Shown: in pieces, positions 27,152-36,348 of the stretch
Layout of the letters: each line of letters starts with the position of its first letter
Numbering within the stretch: the first letter of the stretch is position 1
Assembly (NCBI GenBank): GCA_020636375.1
Contig: JACJXZ010000003.1
Location: 496,001-560,000 of the forward strand
Source of the DNA: Lewinellaceae bacterium
GTDB lineage: Bacteria; Bacteroidota; Bacteroidia; Chitinophagales; Saprospiraceae
Reading direction: 5' to 3'
Length of the DNA stretch: 64,000 nt
Translations under genes and position numbers: made by a program
The notes under the pieces: generated by a model
The model's input: only the letters and a program-made list of their open reading frames with translations
The model's database searches: none
Told to the model about the DNA's origin: nothing

Positions 27152-28747
27152 CTACAAGAGCGACCGCTGCACAAAGCCCAGCTTCTGCGGGTAATCCGTA
27201 GTGAAGTGCAGGCCGCGGCTTTCGCGCCGCATGGAGGCCGACCGGCTGATCAGATACGCGATAGTGATCAGGTTGCGCAGCTCGCACAACTGGGGGGAAA
27301 TGGTTGTGGAATGGTACAATTCCTCTGTTTCCTTAAAAAGCAGGTTCAGCCGGTCCAGCGCCCGTTGCAGGCGTATATTGGAACGCACGATACCCACATA
27401 ACTGCTCATCACCTCCTTGAGTTCTTTGAGGCTTTGGGTGATGAGCACCATCTCCTTGGGGTCGGTAGTGCCGCTGGCGTTCCAGCCGGGTATGCCCGCT
27501 TTGTGGCCTAAACCGTCGAGCAGCGGCAGAGCGTCCCGGCTGATCCGGTGGGCAAAAACCATTGCCTCCAGCAGGGAATTGGAAGCCAGCCGGTTGGCGC
27601 CGTGCAGGCCGGTGCAGGTGCACTCTCCACAAGCATACAGCCGCTGGATAGAACTGCGCCCCCATTCGTCCACCTTGATGCCGCCGCACATATAATGGCA
27701 GGCCGGAACGATGGGGATCATGTCTTTCATGGGGTCAACCCCAATGCTCAGGCACTTGTCGTAGATGGTGGGAAAATGGCTCCGAAAGGCCGCCTCATCC
27801 AGGTGGCGGCAGTCCAGGAACATACATTCCTCCCCCCGCTGCTTCATCTCGCTGTCTATCGCCCGCGCTACGATATCCCGGGGGGCAAGCGACTTGCGGG
27901 CGTCGTATTTGTCCATGAACTCCTCTCCCTCCCTCGTTTTCAGGATACCCCCAAACCCCCGAACCGCCTCCGAGACCAAAAATGAAGGGTTCTCGCCTGC
28001 CGGGTTGTAGAGGGCGGTGGGGTGAAACTGGACAAACTCCATATTTTCCAGGTGCCCTTTGGCGCGGTATACCATAGCGATGCCGTCGCCGGTGGCAATC
28101 ACCGGGTTGGTGGTATTGCGGTACACCTGGCCCGCACCTCCGGTGGCGACCACCGTGATCCGGGCCAGCATCGTGTCTATATTCTTGGTTTGCTTATTGA
28201 ATACATAAGCGCCATAACATTCAATATCGGGCATCAGCCGGGTCACATTGTACCCCAGGTGGTGCTGCGTGATGAGGTCGACGGCAAAGTAATGCTCCAG
28301 AATCTCGATATTGGGCAACTGCTCAGCCTTTTCCAGCAGGGCCCGCTGAATCTCCCACCCGGTGAGGTCTTTGTAGTGCAGGATGCGGTTTTCGGAATGC
28401 CCGCCCTCCCGGCCAAGGTCGTAGGCTTCCTGCTGCTTGTCGAAACGGGTTCCCCATTTGATGATCTCCTGCACCCGCTCGGGCCCTTCCTCCACAACGA
28501 TCCCGACAATGTGCTCATCGCAAAGGCCATCGCCGGCGTCCAGGGTGTCCGCAATATGCTTGTCAAAAGAATCTACTTTTTTATCCCATACGGCCGCCAC
28601 CCCGCCCTGCGCATAGCGCGTGTTGCTCTCCTCTTCATTGGTCTTGGACAGGGCCGTGATCTTCAGGCCAGGGCGTTCTTCAGCAAGGTGAATGGCAGCA
28701 GCCAGCCCGCCGATGCCGGAGCCAATGATCAGTACGTCTGTTTTCAT
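27152..28747 (-). CDS. nadB: L-aspartate oxidase (NAD biosynthesis)
   Basis: NadB oxidises L-aspartate to iminoaspartate, the first step of de novo NAD synthesis. The 531-residue flavoprotein has the N-terminal FAD-binding VLIIGSGIGGLAAAIHLAE, the NEEESNTRYAQGGVAAV segment, the FAD-linked GGAGQVYRNTTNP region, HPTALY, the active-site region with CHYMCGGIKVDEWGRSS, and GLHGANRLASNSLLEAMVF. The length is normal. nadA and nadC are not in the window. It is transcribed toward a heptamer-hairpin repeat. Confidence 0.96.
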   Translation of the reverse strand: MKTDVLIIGSGIGGLAAAIHLAEERPGLKITALSKTNEEESNTRYAQGGVAAVWDKKVDSFDKHIADTLDAGDGLCDEHIVGIVVEEGPERVQEIIKWGTRFDKQQEAYDLGREGGHSENRILHYKDLTGWEIQRALLEKAEQLPNIEILEHYFAVDLITQHHLGYNVTRLMPDIECYGAYVFNKQTKNIDTMLARITVVATGGAGQVYRNTTNPVIATGDGIAMVYRAKGHLENMEFVQFHPTALYNPAGENPSFLVSEAVRGFGGILKTREGEEFMDKYDARKSLAPRDIVARAIDSEMKQRGEECMFLDCRHLDEAAFRSHFPTIYDKCLSIGVDPMKDMIPIVPACHYMCGGIKVDEWGRSSIQRLYACGECTCTGLHGANRLASNSLLEAMVFAHRISRDALPLLDGLGHKAGIPGWNASGTTDPKEMVLITQSLKELKEVMSSYVGIVRSNIRLQRALDRLNLLFKETEELYHSTTISPQLCELRNLITIAYLISRSASMRRESRGLHFTTDYPQKLGFVQRSLL

Positions 28748-28931
28748 GGAGCTTTAATTTATGGCTTGCCGGAAATATTGCCGGAGGGACAGCCACACTC
28801 CAAAGATAGAGATAGCTTAATAACTAAACTAACTGAATGGGAATAATTTCACCGGATTGGCGATCACTTTATGCCTCCCGGCTTCCTCCATATCGATGGC
28901 CCGGCGGTTGAGAAGTGAGGTGGCAGGTTCT

Positions 28932-28999
28932 GTTGTTTGTTGCCTCTTCGGCAACCGCCTTCCCGGCAACAAACAACAGACAACAAACAACAAACAACA
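28932..28999. repeat. heptamer-hairpin repeat, copy D
   Basis: Left arm GTTGTTTGTTGCC (28932-28944) against five tandem 7-bp units RRCAACA (28965-28999), an almost perfect hairpin. It ends 15 bases before the stop of the minus-strand gene at 29015. The 28748-29014 gap holds nothing else. Confidence 0.75.
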
Positions 29000-29014
29000 A
29001 GCACCCCCAGCCCC

Positions 29015-29533
29015 CTACCTGATAAAACGCTGTGCGATATCCAGCGCCGCCGTTCTGAGGCCGGCAATCTTTTCTAAGGCCTCGCCGGCCACCAGCACGA
29101 GGTAACTGGTTTTGTCGTCGAAAGCAACCCTGGCCAGGTAAGCGCGGATGTTTTTGCCGGCAAATTCCCCGCTGGCTTCTATTCCGGAAACGGAAGGGCT
29201 TATCTGTTCGATAGCCGGGCGGGTAGAGACCAGGAATAAGCCCAGGTCGCCTTCGGCAAGAATAGTAGGGATGGCTTGTTCTGAGGAGGCGAACCGCTCA
29301 ATCAGAAGGAAGTTTTGTCCATCGGCGGACCCGCCGATCCAGGTTTTGCCATTGGACTGGCTGATTCTGTAGCCATCCGGAAGCGTGACGTAGGCGCCGG
29401 TCGTGGCGTCGAACAGGCCGGGAGCGCCGATTTTGCTGTAAGGGGTGCCGGCCCGGGGCGCGCTGACCGCAGTTGCTATGGATTCCGGGTTGTTTTGCTC
29501 CGTTTTCGGATTGATTTTCATTGCGGTTTTCAT
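29015..29533 (-). CDS. hypothetical protein downstream of the cyclase-globin gene
   Basis: A 172-residue protein that I do not recognise. No signal peptide or membrane helix. The first 40 residues are polar and probably disordered; the rest alternates beta strands and helices (YVTLPDGYRISQSNGKTWIG, GDLGLFLVSTRPAIEQIS, TSYLVLVAGEALEKIAGLRT), compatible with a small regulatory or PDZ/PATAN-like fold, but no motif decides this. It starts 49 bases after the stop of the ferredoxin-cyclase-globin gene and is probably co-transcribed with it. An internal Met (MKINPKT) is an alternative start. Confidence 0.65.
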   Translation of the reverse strand: MKTAMKINPKTEQNNPESIATAVSAPRAGTPYSKIGAPGLFDATTGAYVTLPDGYRISQSNGKTWIGGSADGQNFLLIERFASSEQAIPTILAEGDLGLFLVSTRPAIEQISPSVSGIEASGEFAGKNIRAYLARVAFDDKTSYLVLVAGEALEKIAGLRTAALDIAQRFIR

Positions 29534-29582
29534 GGCAAAAAATTTAATGGTTTAAAGAATTGGATGCGGGGTAGGTATCTTT

Positions 29583-31010
29583 TCATTTCCCTGCGTTTTT
29601 TTGAGGATCGCCGGCGGGTTTATCCCCCCCGGCAGCTCCTTCTTTCATGAATTGGAATGCCAGGTCGAACATGCGTTCCCAGGCCAGGCGAATCCGGTCG
29701 GAGTAATCCTCTTTCAACCGGCTCTCCAGGGTGCCCACCAGGGCTTTGCGAACCACCAGGTAGTGTTCTTCGCGCACCCCATATCCGGCATGGCGCCGGC
29801 CCAGCTCGCGGAAGCCGAGCGTAACGTTCTTTGGGCGGCTGAGCGCATAAATGGCACCTTTGAGCATATGGCCCATGAGGTAACCCTGCCGCTCCATGCT
29901 GCCCTTGAACAGGTGCTGCGTATCCGGCGCCATGGCAAACAGGCATTCATAAAATGCATTGGCAAAAGCACCTTCTTCGCTGAACAGCGCACCGGTCGTT
30001 TTCTGGACCAGAAAGAGGTCGTCCTCCTTGTCGAACCCGGTTAGCTCATAAAGCTGAGTAGCGGCACCTTTCCCCTTCAGGTGAAGTTTTTCGGCTTTGC
30101 CGACCCTCGCCGTGCCCCGGGGCAACTGGCAGAGAAAATTATCGGTGGCCAGAATGGTGGTCTGCAGTTCTTTGTTTGCCGACTGGACCCGGCTGGCGAC
30201 ATTGGCGGCGTCGCCGATGATGCCGAACTGCTGGTGGCTGGGGTGCCCCACTTTGCCGACGATCACCGGCCCGAAATGGACGCCAATGCCGACTTCCAGG
30301 CGTATGCCAAATTCTTGCTGAAGATCCTTGTTCAACACTTCCAGCGCCGCCTTCATCCCCAGTGCCGCCCGCATGGCGGCCAGACAGTTTTGCATGTTGT
30401 CGGAACTTTCCAGCCCGAAAACGCCCACGATCTCATCCCCCACGTACTGGTAGATGAGGCCGTTGTTCATCAGGATGGGCTCTCCCAGGGCCGAGAAAAA
30501 CCGGTTCAGGATATGCACTACGTCGTACGCCATATTGCCCTCCACGAATGGGGTGAAATTGCGCATGTCGCAGAAGAGTATAGCCAGTTGTTTTTCTTCT
30601 CCTTTGCCGGCCCTGATCATCTCCTCCTGCAAGCGGCTTATTTCGGAAAAGGTCTTGATCTGCCTTTCCAGCCGTACCGGCCCGTTGATCTTCGTCTGGC
30701 AAGCCAGCCGAACGGAGGGGTCCCAGCCCCGGCGTTTGGCCATGCGGCTCTCCAGGCCATTCCGGGGGGCGACGTTTTGAAGCCCTTCCAGGATTTTTAC
30801 CCGGCAGGTGGTACAACGGCCGTTGCCCCCGCACTCCTGCATGTGGGGGATCCTGTTTTTCACAGCCGCCTCCAGGAGGCTCATCCCGGGATCATCCACC
30901 GTGATGGTCGTCCCCAATGAGCTGTATTCAACGGTGCAATTATGGTCGGGCAACACCTCGTCCCTGTTATTTACCTGTCCGGCAGTAAGCAATTCAAGGT
31001 TGGCTTTCAT
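29583..31010 (-). CDS. ferredoxin-class III nucleotide cyclase-globin fusion protein
   Basis: A 475-residue fusion of three domains. Residues about 25-115 are a 2Fe-2S ferredoxin with ligands C60-x5-C66-x2-C69-x34-C104, the adrenodoxin-like spacing. Residues about 140-320 are a class III adenylate/guanylate cyclase catalytic domain, with metal-binding Asp in AILFCDMRNFTPF and in YVGDEIVGVFG, and VGIGVHFGPVIVGKVG. Residues about 335-455 are a globin with the F-helix pattern ELGRRHAGYGVREEHY, whose His would be the proximal haem ligand. The layout implies cyclic nucleotide synthesis controlled by redox state and by a haem ligand (O2, NO or CO); this is inference. The substrate base (ATP or GTP) is not decided. 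The downstream 172-residue gene may belong to the same operon. Confidence 0.9.
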   Translation of the reverse strand: MKANLELLTAGQVNNRDEVLPDHNCTVEYSSLGTTITVDDPGMSLLEAAVKNRIPHMQECGGNGRCTTCRVKILEGLQNVAPRNGLESRMAKRRGWDPSVRLACQTKINGPVRLERQIKTFSEISRLQEEMIRAGKGEEKQLAILFCDMRNFTPFVEGNMAYDVVHILNRFFSALGEPILMNNGLIYQYVGDEIVGVFGLESSDNMQNCLAAMRAALGMKAALEVLNKDLQQEFGIRLEVGIGVHFGPVIVGKVGHPSHQQFGIIGDAANVASRVQSANKELQTTILATDNFLCQLPRGTARVGKAEKLHLKGKGAATQLYELTGFDKEDDLFLVQKTTGALFSEEGAFANAFYECLFAMAPDTQHLFKGSMERQGYLMGHMLKGAIYALSRPKNVTLGFRELGRRHAGYGVREEHYLVVRKALVGTLESRLKEDYSDRIRLAWERMFDLAFQFMKEGAAGGDKPAGDPQKNAGK

Positions 31011-31123
31011 GGTTCCAGATGTTAATTGGATCGGTTATCGGTATTTGAATCTGTTTATCCCGGCTCAATTTCCAGGAATGGAGAGACAACCCCAAGGGCA
31101 GTTGTGTGCTTTGCCTGCTTACA

Positions 31124-32020
31124 TTAGCCGGTGTGGCTTTTCACTGATTCCGGCAGGAAGGCCCATTTCTCCTTCCCGCTGTCCGGAAAAGCTTCCTTCC
31201 CCTGCATCCATAAGGAAAGTGCTCTCCATAGTGCTTTGTGAAAACCTTTGTCCCGGAGGCGCCGGTTCCGGGTATTCCTGACAGTTAGGGGCGAAACGGA
31301 AAAATACCAATCTGCGCAAGGCGCATTGGCGAACTGCGCCAGTAAGGCTTTTACTGCTTTGGGGGTTATGAAGGGCGTTTGGGCGAAGTTGGCCGAAAGT
31401 ATGGGGGCGCGGAGTTTCTGGTAGTTGTTGTTGGAGTAAAAGTGGAAAAGGCCGTTGGGGTATTTAGCCCAGGAAAGCCATTCCCTGAAAACGCCGGGAG
31501 GAATGCCTTTTCCCAGGAAATGAGATACGCCGGGTATCCAGCGGCGGCCGGCCAGCAGGCAACAGGACAATAAAAGCCGGGCCCGGCCGCTCCGGCCAGC
31601 CAGATTCCAGGAAGTCAAAGCGGCATCAACGAGAACCAGCCGGCTGAAAAAGGTGCTGGCCAGGGCCAACCCAACAACCTGCCCGCTCACGCCGTGTGCC
31701 ACGCCGGCCAACTCATGGCAGGGAAACTGGTTTTTGGCGTACAGGATCACAGTATCGAGGTCGATAGATGCCCACTGGTAAAGGCTGGCCTCTTCCTGAT
31801 CGCCGCCCGCCTTGCGGGAACGCCCCACTCCACGGTAGTCAAAAGTATACACGACATGGCCTTCCCGGCAGAGGAAGTTGGCTAAAGGGGAATATTGCTT
31901 TTGCCGGCACCCCAGAGCAGGAGCGATGACAACGGCCGTGTGATTGGAACGCGCGGGAATGTATCGCGTCACGGCCAGTTTCGTCCCGTCCCGGGCCCGG
32001 ATCACAACTTTGTTTTTCAT
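31124..32020 (-). CDS. alpha/beta hydrolase-like protein with altered nucleophile motif
   Basis: A 298-residue alpha/beta-hydrolase fold protein. It shows the early strand-loop AVVIAPALGCRQKQY, and VVYTFDYRGVGRSR, typical of serine aminopeptidase-like hydrolases. The nucleophile elbow, usually GHSxGGQ, reads AHGVSGQ here: the position of the catalytic Ser is Gly, with a Ser two residues later. The protein may be inactive or use a shifted residue. The start at 32020 (MKNKVVIRARDG) is chosen over an upstream Met because the hydrolase fold begins there. It lies 113 bases upstream of the cyclase-globin gene on the same strand, so co-transcription is possible. Confidence 0.75.
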   Translation of the reverse strand: MKNKVVIRARDGTKLAVTRYIPARSNHTAVVIAPALGCRQKQYSPLANFLCREGHVVYTFDYRGVGRSRKAGGDQEEASLYQWASIDLDTVILYAKNQFPCHELAGVAHGVSGQVVGLALASTFFSRLVLVDAALTSWNLAGRSGRARLLLSCCLLAGRRWIPGVSHFLGKGIPPGVFREWLSWAKYPNGLFHFYSNNNYQKLRAPILSANFAQTPFITPKAVKALLAQFANAPCADWYFSVSPLTVRNTRNRRLRDKGFHKALWRALSLWMQGKEAFPDSGKEKWAFLPESVKSHTG

Positions 32021-32254
32021 CGTTTTGTCCTTTTTATCCAAGTTGCAGGATATCGGGAAGGAAAAACAGGGCAAATGATTGGAGGGGCGGGGGGAATGAG
32101 CGGAAAGCTTAGTTGTTTGAATTGGGAAGCCCCGGCAGGCAGTTGCTCAATAATTTTTTCACGGTGACACAATAAAGCTTTGAGCAAATATCAGAAACCG
32201 GCTTCTGCGGTTGCCGGGCCGTGGGTTTCTCCTAACAGACAACAAAAAATTAAT

Positions 32255-32371
32255 GTAATCGGACGCAATTAGCGTAACAATATAGCCATATAACCATTGC
32301 CCCAGGAACAGAGCTGCCAAGCCACGCTTTCGAAGCAGCATTAGTTACAATAAATGTGTCCAGCTACTTAA
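32255..32371 (-). mobile_element. MITE-like repeat R2, copy 2
   Basis: An uninterrupted copy, reverse orientation relative to copy 1: it begins GTAATCGGACGCAATTAGCG and ends TAAATGTGTCCAGCTACTTAA. The two ends match as imperfect inverted repeats (about 18 of the first 24 positions). A GCTGC...GCAGC palindrome lies in the middle. It occupies much of the gene-free stretch 32021-32453; the remainder shows only the inverted repeat at 32382-32444. Confidence 0.7.
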
Positions 32372-32381
32372 CCTTCCCCGA

Positions 32382-32444
32382 AACTATTCAGCATCAATGG
32401 AACAGCCCATTTTCTGCCGCTGGCTTCGATAATGCTGAATAGTT
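32382..32444. repeat. 13-bp perfect inverted repeat after LytTR regulator
   Basis: AACTATTCAGCAT (32382-32394) and ATGCTGAATAGTT (32432-32444) with 37 bases between. It starts 9 bases after the stop of the minus-strand regulator gene and may end its transcript, though no T-run follows. Confidence 0.45.
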
Positions 32445-32453
32445 ACCCTTCAC

Positions 32454-33212
32454 CTACTGCAACCGCTCCAGCAGTTCATCCTTGCGGGATTTGGAAACCG
32501 GCACTTTCATCTGGTTGTCCATGACGATATAACCGCCGTCGCTGCGGATGTACTCTTTGACTTTCGACAGGTTGATCAGGTGAGAATTATGAGGGCGGTA
32601 GAAGTTGAAAGGGGTGAGCAGGTCTTCAAACTCTTTGAGGGTCCTGGAGATTAGCTTTTTCCGGCCGCTGGCCAGGTAGATCATGGTATAATTGCTGTCG
32701 GAAGAACACAGGACGATCTCCTGCGGGTCTACGAACTCGATGCTCTCCCGGGTGGCGAGAGCTACCTTTCCGATCCGGCCTTCCTGCTCGGCCCCCACGT
32801 TCTCCATCAGGCCCTGAAACTGGCCCTCGCGAAGGCCCGGGGCTGTTGCCCGCTTGCGGATAAACTTTTCAATGGCTTCCCGGAGGTCCTTGTTCTGTAC
32901 CGGCTTCAGCAGGTAATCGAGCGCGCTGGCCTTGATGGCCTGAATGCCGAACTGGTCGTAAGCAGTGGCAAAAATGACGTCGAAGGGCAGGTCCGGGCCC
33001 AGCTCCTCCAGCACGTCAAAACCGTTCAGCATAGGCATCTGAATATCCAGGAAAAGCAGGTCGGGAGGGTTGTTTTTCAGGTACTGTATGCCTTTTTGCG
33101 GATCGTCGAAAGTAGCGGCCACTTCCACCTCCGGGCAATAATTTTCCAGTTTCCACTGGAGGGTTTCGATGCTGTGCATTTCGTCATCCAGGATTACGGC
33201 TTTGATCTTCAT
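32454..33212 (-). CDS. LytTR-family response regulator
   Basis: A 252-residue two-component response regulator. The receiver domain (about 1-120) has the acidic pair in AVILDDE, the phospho-acceptor Asp in LLFLDIQMP, the Thr/Ala switch in FATAYDQF, and the Lys in DYLLKPV. The LytTR DNA-binding domain (about 150-250) has FYRPHNSHLINLSKVKEYI and VPVSKSRKDELLERL. The start is the ATG at 33212 (MKIKAVILDDE). No histidine kinase gene is adjacent; it lies 125 bases downstream of the decarboxylase gene, past a strong stem-loop. Confidence 0.92.
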   Translation of the reverse strand: MKIKAVILDDEMHSIETLQWKLENYCPEVEVAATFDDPQKGIQYLKNNPPDLLFLDIQMPMLNGFDVLEELGPDLPFDVIFATAYDQFGIQAIKASALDYLLKPVQNKDLREAIEKFIRKRATAPGLREGQFQGLMENVGAEQEGRIGKVALATRESIEFVDPQEIVLCSSDSNYTMIYLASGRKKLISRTLKEFEDLLTPFNFYRPHNSHLINLSKVKEYIRSDGGYIVMDNQMKVPVSKSRKDELLERLQ

Positions 33213-33273
33213 GATGTCAGGTTTTATAACGGGATACACAACTCCACCCCGATACCCGGGGAGTATGGGCGCC

Positions 33274-33334
33274 GGACAGGCTTAACCGTTTTTCAGGAAG
33301 CCATCCCGCCGGAGAAAAGCGGTTAAGCCTGTCC
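33274..33334. terminator. long stem-loop after the decarboxylase gene
   Basis: A 21-bp stem with one mismatch (33274-33294 with 33314-33334, outer 15 bp perfect) and a 19-base loop. It begins 3 bases after the decarboxylase stop on the minus strand. No T-run is visible, so it might stabilise the 3' end rather than terminate. Confidence 0.55.
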
Positions 33335-33337
33335 AAA

Positions 33338-34717
33338 TTAATAACCAACTAATTTAAAGCTTTTTTCCCGCTTTGCAATGCGCACCATGGCATCAGCGCA
33401 TATTTCGACATCTTCTTCGGTGGTTGCCCAGGAAGAGACGCTGATGCGCATCACGTGCCGGCCCTGCCAGGTAGTGCTGCCACACCAGCAAGTGCCTTCT
33501 TTCTGTAATTCCGCGATCACCCGGCGGGTCAGCTCGTCGGAGCCAAACGAGACCAGGACCTGGTTGAGGTTGACCTCGTTGAGCACTTCGAAGCCGGCGC
33601 GTTTCAGTTTTTTGGCAAAAAGGGCGGCGTGCCGGCAACAACGGTCGACCAACTCGGCCACGCCCGATTTGCCCAGGGCGTAAAGGGCAGCCCAGGCCTC
33701 GGCACCTCTCGCCCGGCGCGACATTTCCGGCGTGAAGGCATAGGGCTCCCGTTCTTCCTGTGGGGGGATGTATGCGGCGTTGATCGACATGGCTGCCCGC
33801 AGGTTCTGCGGGTCGCGGCAGATGACCACTCCACTGTCGTAGGGCACATTGAGCCACTTGTGCAGGTCGGCCGCCCAGGAATCGGCAAGGTCATGCCCTT
33901 TGAGCTGGTGGGCAATCCGGGGCGAAGCGGCGCCCCAAAGGCCGAATGCGCCATCGATATGTACCCACGCGCCCCGGGCCTGCGCCATGCGGCATATTTC
34001 GTACAAAGGGTCGATCGCTCCGGAATTGACATTGCCGGCCTGCAGGCAAATGATGGTCCTGTCGTCCAAAGGAGGCAATTGATCAGGCCGTATCTCCCCT
34101 TCGCTGTTGATGGGTGCCCGGGCTACCCGTTCGCTGCCAAAACCCAGCAGAGAAAGGGCCTTGAGCGGGCTGACATGGGCTTCTTCTCCCACAACCACCT
34201 TTATTTCCGGGGCGCCGTAAAGCCCCTGCGCTTCCACATTCCACCCCTGGCGTTTCAGCAAAGCATGGCGGGCCGCCGCCAGCCCGCAAAAGTTGGCCAT
34301 GGTGGCGCCGGTGACAAAGCCTACGCCGGCCCGGGAGGGCAGCCCCAGCACTTCCAGCAGCCATTGGGCGGCTACTTCTTCCAGCTTCGCCGCCAAAGGA
34401 GAGGTGACTTTCAGGCCCGCGTTCTGGTCCCAGGCTCCCGCCAGCCAGTTGGCGGCGACGGCAACGGGAAGGCTGCCGCCGATGACAAAGCCGAAATAAC
34501 GGCCGCCGGTATTGCCCACCGCCGCCGGAGAGCCTGCCTCGCCGAGCAGCCGGATGACTTCTCCGGGATCGGTAGGTTGCTCCGGGAGCCGGAAATCCAG
34601 GCGGCTCAGCTCCTGGATGGCAGCAGGGGCAGGAAAGGGCCGCCGCGCGGGCTGGCCCTCCAGATAGGTGATGCCCTGGAGGGCGGCAAATTCCAGTAGC
34701 TCTTTGGTCGTTTTCAT
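33338..34717 (-). CDS. PLP-dependent decarboxylase, group II family
   Basis: A 459-residue pyridoxal phosphate enzyme of the glutamate/aromatic amino acid decarboxylase family. It shows NTGGRYFGFVIGGSLPVAVA near residue 70, TGATMANFCGLAAARHALL, the PLP-ring region HIDGAFGLWGA, and the Schiff-base lysine in SWAADLHKWLNVPYDSG. Many proteins of this branch are annotated as aspartate aminotransferase-family or aromatic-L-amino-acid decarboxylases; the substrate cannot be read from sequence. It appears to be a single-gene unit ended by the stem-loop at 33274-33334. Confidence 0.88.
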   Translation of the reverse strand: MKTTKELLEFAALQGITYLEGQPARRPFPAPAAIQELSRLDFRLPEQPTDPGEVIRLLGEAGSPAAVGNTGGRYFGFVIGGSLPVAVAANWLAGAWDQNAGLKVTSPLAAKLEEVAAQWLLEVLGLPSRAGVGFVTGATMANFCGLAAARHALLKRQGWNVEAQGLYGAPEIKVVVGEEAHVSPLKALSLLGFGSERVARAPINSEGEIRPDQLPPLDDRTIICLQAGNVNSGAIDPLYEICRMAQARGAWVHIDGAFGLWGAASPRIAHQLKGHDLADSWAADLHKWLNVPYDSGVVICRDPQNLRAAMSINAAYIPPQEEREPYAFTPEMSRRARGAEAWAALYALGKSGVAELVDRCCRHAALFAKKLKRAGFEVLNEVNLNQVLVSFGSDELTRRVIAELQKEGTCWCGSTTWQGRHVMRISVSSWATTEEDVEICADAMVRIAKREKSFKLVGY

Positions 34718-34975
34718 GGTTGGTTGTTTTTTATAGCTTATCCTCTAAACAAGCGCTCAATTTAGGCAACGCCGAAATGAAAAGCTCCCGTTATTTATTC
34801 CCGGGGGTAATCGGATTATTGGATGGGGGGGTTGCCTGAGTTCTCGCGAGGGCGAATGGAATCCGCCGGGGTTGCCAGCCAAACACCGGACAACGGTTGC
34901 CGGGCTGTGTGCGGTGGGCGAAGCCCCGCGTGGCTACCCAACCTTAGAATGGTAGCCGGATCCGGCAAAAACATC

Positions 34976-34983
34976 TATCTTTG
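34976..34983 (+). promoter_or_regulatory. -7 box upstream of the DUF819 gene
   Basis: TATCTTTG matches the consensus exactly, 22 bases before the start codon at 35006. No clear -33 box. A small inverted repeat GGCTACC...GGTAGCC lies just upstream (34932-34957). Confidence 0.5.
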
Positions 34984-35005
34984 GGAGCTTCGAAATCCAA
35001 CAGCT

Positions 35006-36181
35006 ATGCTAACCTCCTCCCTTTACGTCCTCACCGCACTCTGCCTGCTCGTCGTACTGTCGGAATGGCTGGTGCGGAACACCGCCCTGCGCGGCCTGGG
35101 AACCGCCTTGCTGGTTATCGTTCTCACGGCAATAGCAGCCAACACCGGCATCCTGCCCGCCGGATCTACTGAAGAGCGCCCGGTGCCGGCCTACGAGGCC
35201 ATCTTTGCCTACCTGGCGCCTATCTCCATCTTCTGGTTGCTCCTGCGGGTCAACCTCCGGGACGTGATGGAGGCGGGCCTGCCTATCGTCATTCTCTTCC
35301 TGGTCGGGTCTCTGGCCACCACCCTGGGAGCGGTAGGCGGCATGTGGCTAATCGACGGCCCGCAGGCCATCGGGCCGCTCTACAACGCAGTGGGCGGCAT
35401 GTTTGTCGGAACCTATACCGGAGGCAGCATCAACTTCAACGCCCTGGCGCTGCACTACGAGGTGATGCGGGAAGGGGTGCTATACGGCGGTTCGGTGGCC
35501 GTCGATAACATCCTGACCACCCTCTGGATGGTGGCCACACTGGCCCTCCCCCGACTGCTGGCGCCTTTCTGGCCCAAAAAGAAAGGGGCCATCGTGAAAA
35601 AGGGAAGCCCTTCTCCCGGCATCGAAGACGATACCGAACACCTGCATCCCATCGACCTGGGGCTCGTCCTGGCCCTGGGTATGGGCGCCCTGCTGGCCTC
35701 CAACCTCCTGGCCGAATGGACTGCCGGCCTGGGCTATGGAGTGCCCTCAATTATCCTCATCACCATTCTGGCGCTTGTTATCGCTCAGTTTCCCATTGCC
35801 AAACGGCTGAAAGGGGCCCAGGCGCTGGGCATGTTCTCCGTTTATCTTTTCCTCGCCGTGATCGGCGCTTTTTGCGACCTCCAGGCGCTCCAGAGCCTGG
35901 GCTTCCTGGGCCTGGCGCTGTTCGGCTTCGCCCTCACCACCGTGCTCGTCCATGGCGTGGCCACCTTCGGCGCCGCCCGCCTGATGAAAATGGACCTCGA
36001 CATGGCGGCGGTGGCGTCCCAGGCCAACGTTGGCGGCGGCACTTCTGCCCTGGCGCTGGCCCGTGGCATCGGCCGCACCGACCTGGTGCTGCCCGCCGTG
36101 CTGCTGGGCGCCCTCGGCAATGCCCTCGGCACCTTCCTGGGGTTCTGGGCGGCAGGGCAACTGCTGCCGGGGTTGGGGTAG
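35006..36181 (+). CDS. DUF819 family membrane protein
   Basis: A 391-residue polytopic membrane protein with about ten hydrophobic segments. It fits the DUF819 (YjcL-like) family: GGMFVGTYTGGSINFNALAL in the first half is matched by VASQANVGGGTSALALARG in the second, suggesting an inverted-repeat transporter fold with two re-entrant glycine motifs. Transport is inferred; the substrate is unknown. The start at 35006 is chosen for the promoter box just upstream and the immediate first transmembrane helix. It stands alone on its strand. Confidence 0.88.
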   Translation: MLTSSLYVLTALCLLVVLSEWLVRNTALRGLGTALLVIVLTAIAANTGILPAGSTEERPVPAYEAIFAYLAPISIFWLLLRVNLRDVMEAGLPIVILFLVGSLATTLGAVGGMWLIDGPQAIGPLYNAVGGMFVGTYTGGSINFNALALHYEVMREGVLYGGSVAVDNILTTLWMVATLALPRLLAPFWPKKKGAIVKKGSPSPGIEDDTEHLHPIDLGLVLALGMGALLASNLLAEWTAGLGYGVPSIILITILALVIAQFPIAKRLKGAQALGMFSVYLFLAVIGAFCDLQALQSLGFLGLALFGFALTTVLVHGVATFGAARLMKMDLDMAAVASQANVGGGTSALALARGIGRTDLVLPAVLLGALGNALGTFLGFWAAGQLLPGLG

Positions 36182-36348
36182 GAACTGGAGAAGAGGCGCA
36201 TGGGTTCACTGTTGCATAGTCCAATAGAGCCGTGAATCGGTGAACCCGCAGGCGCCCCCTGATCAAAGTCAACATTTCCACTGACCCCTGTCATGGCGGC
36301 CCGGTGAAAAAACTGCTAACTTAAGTAGTTGAATCAAATCAAGCCGCT

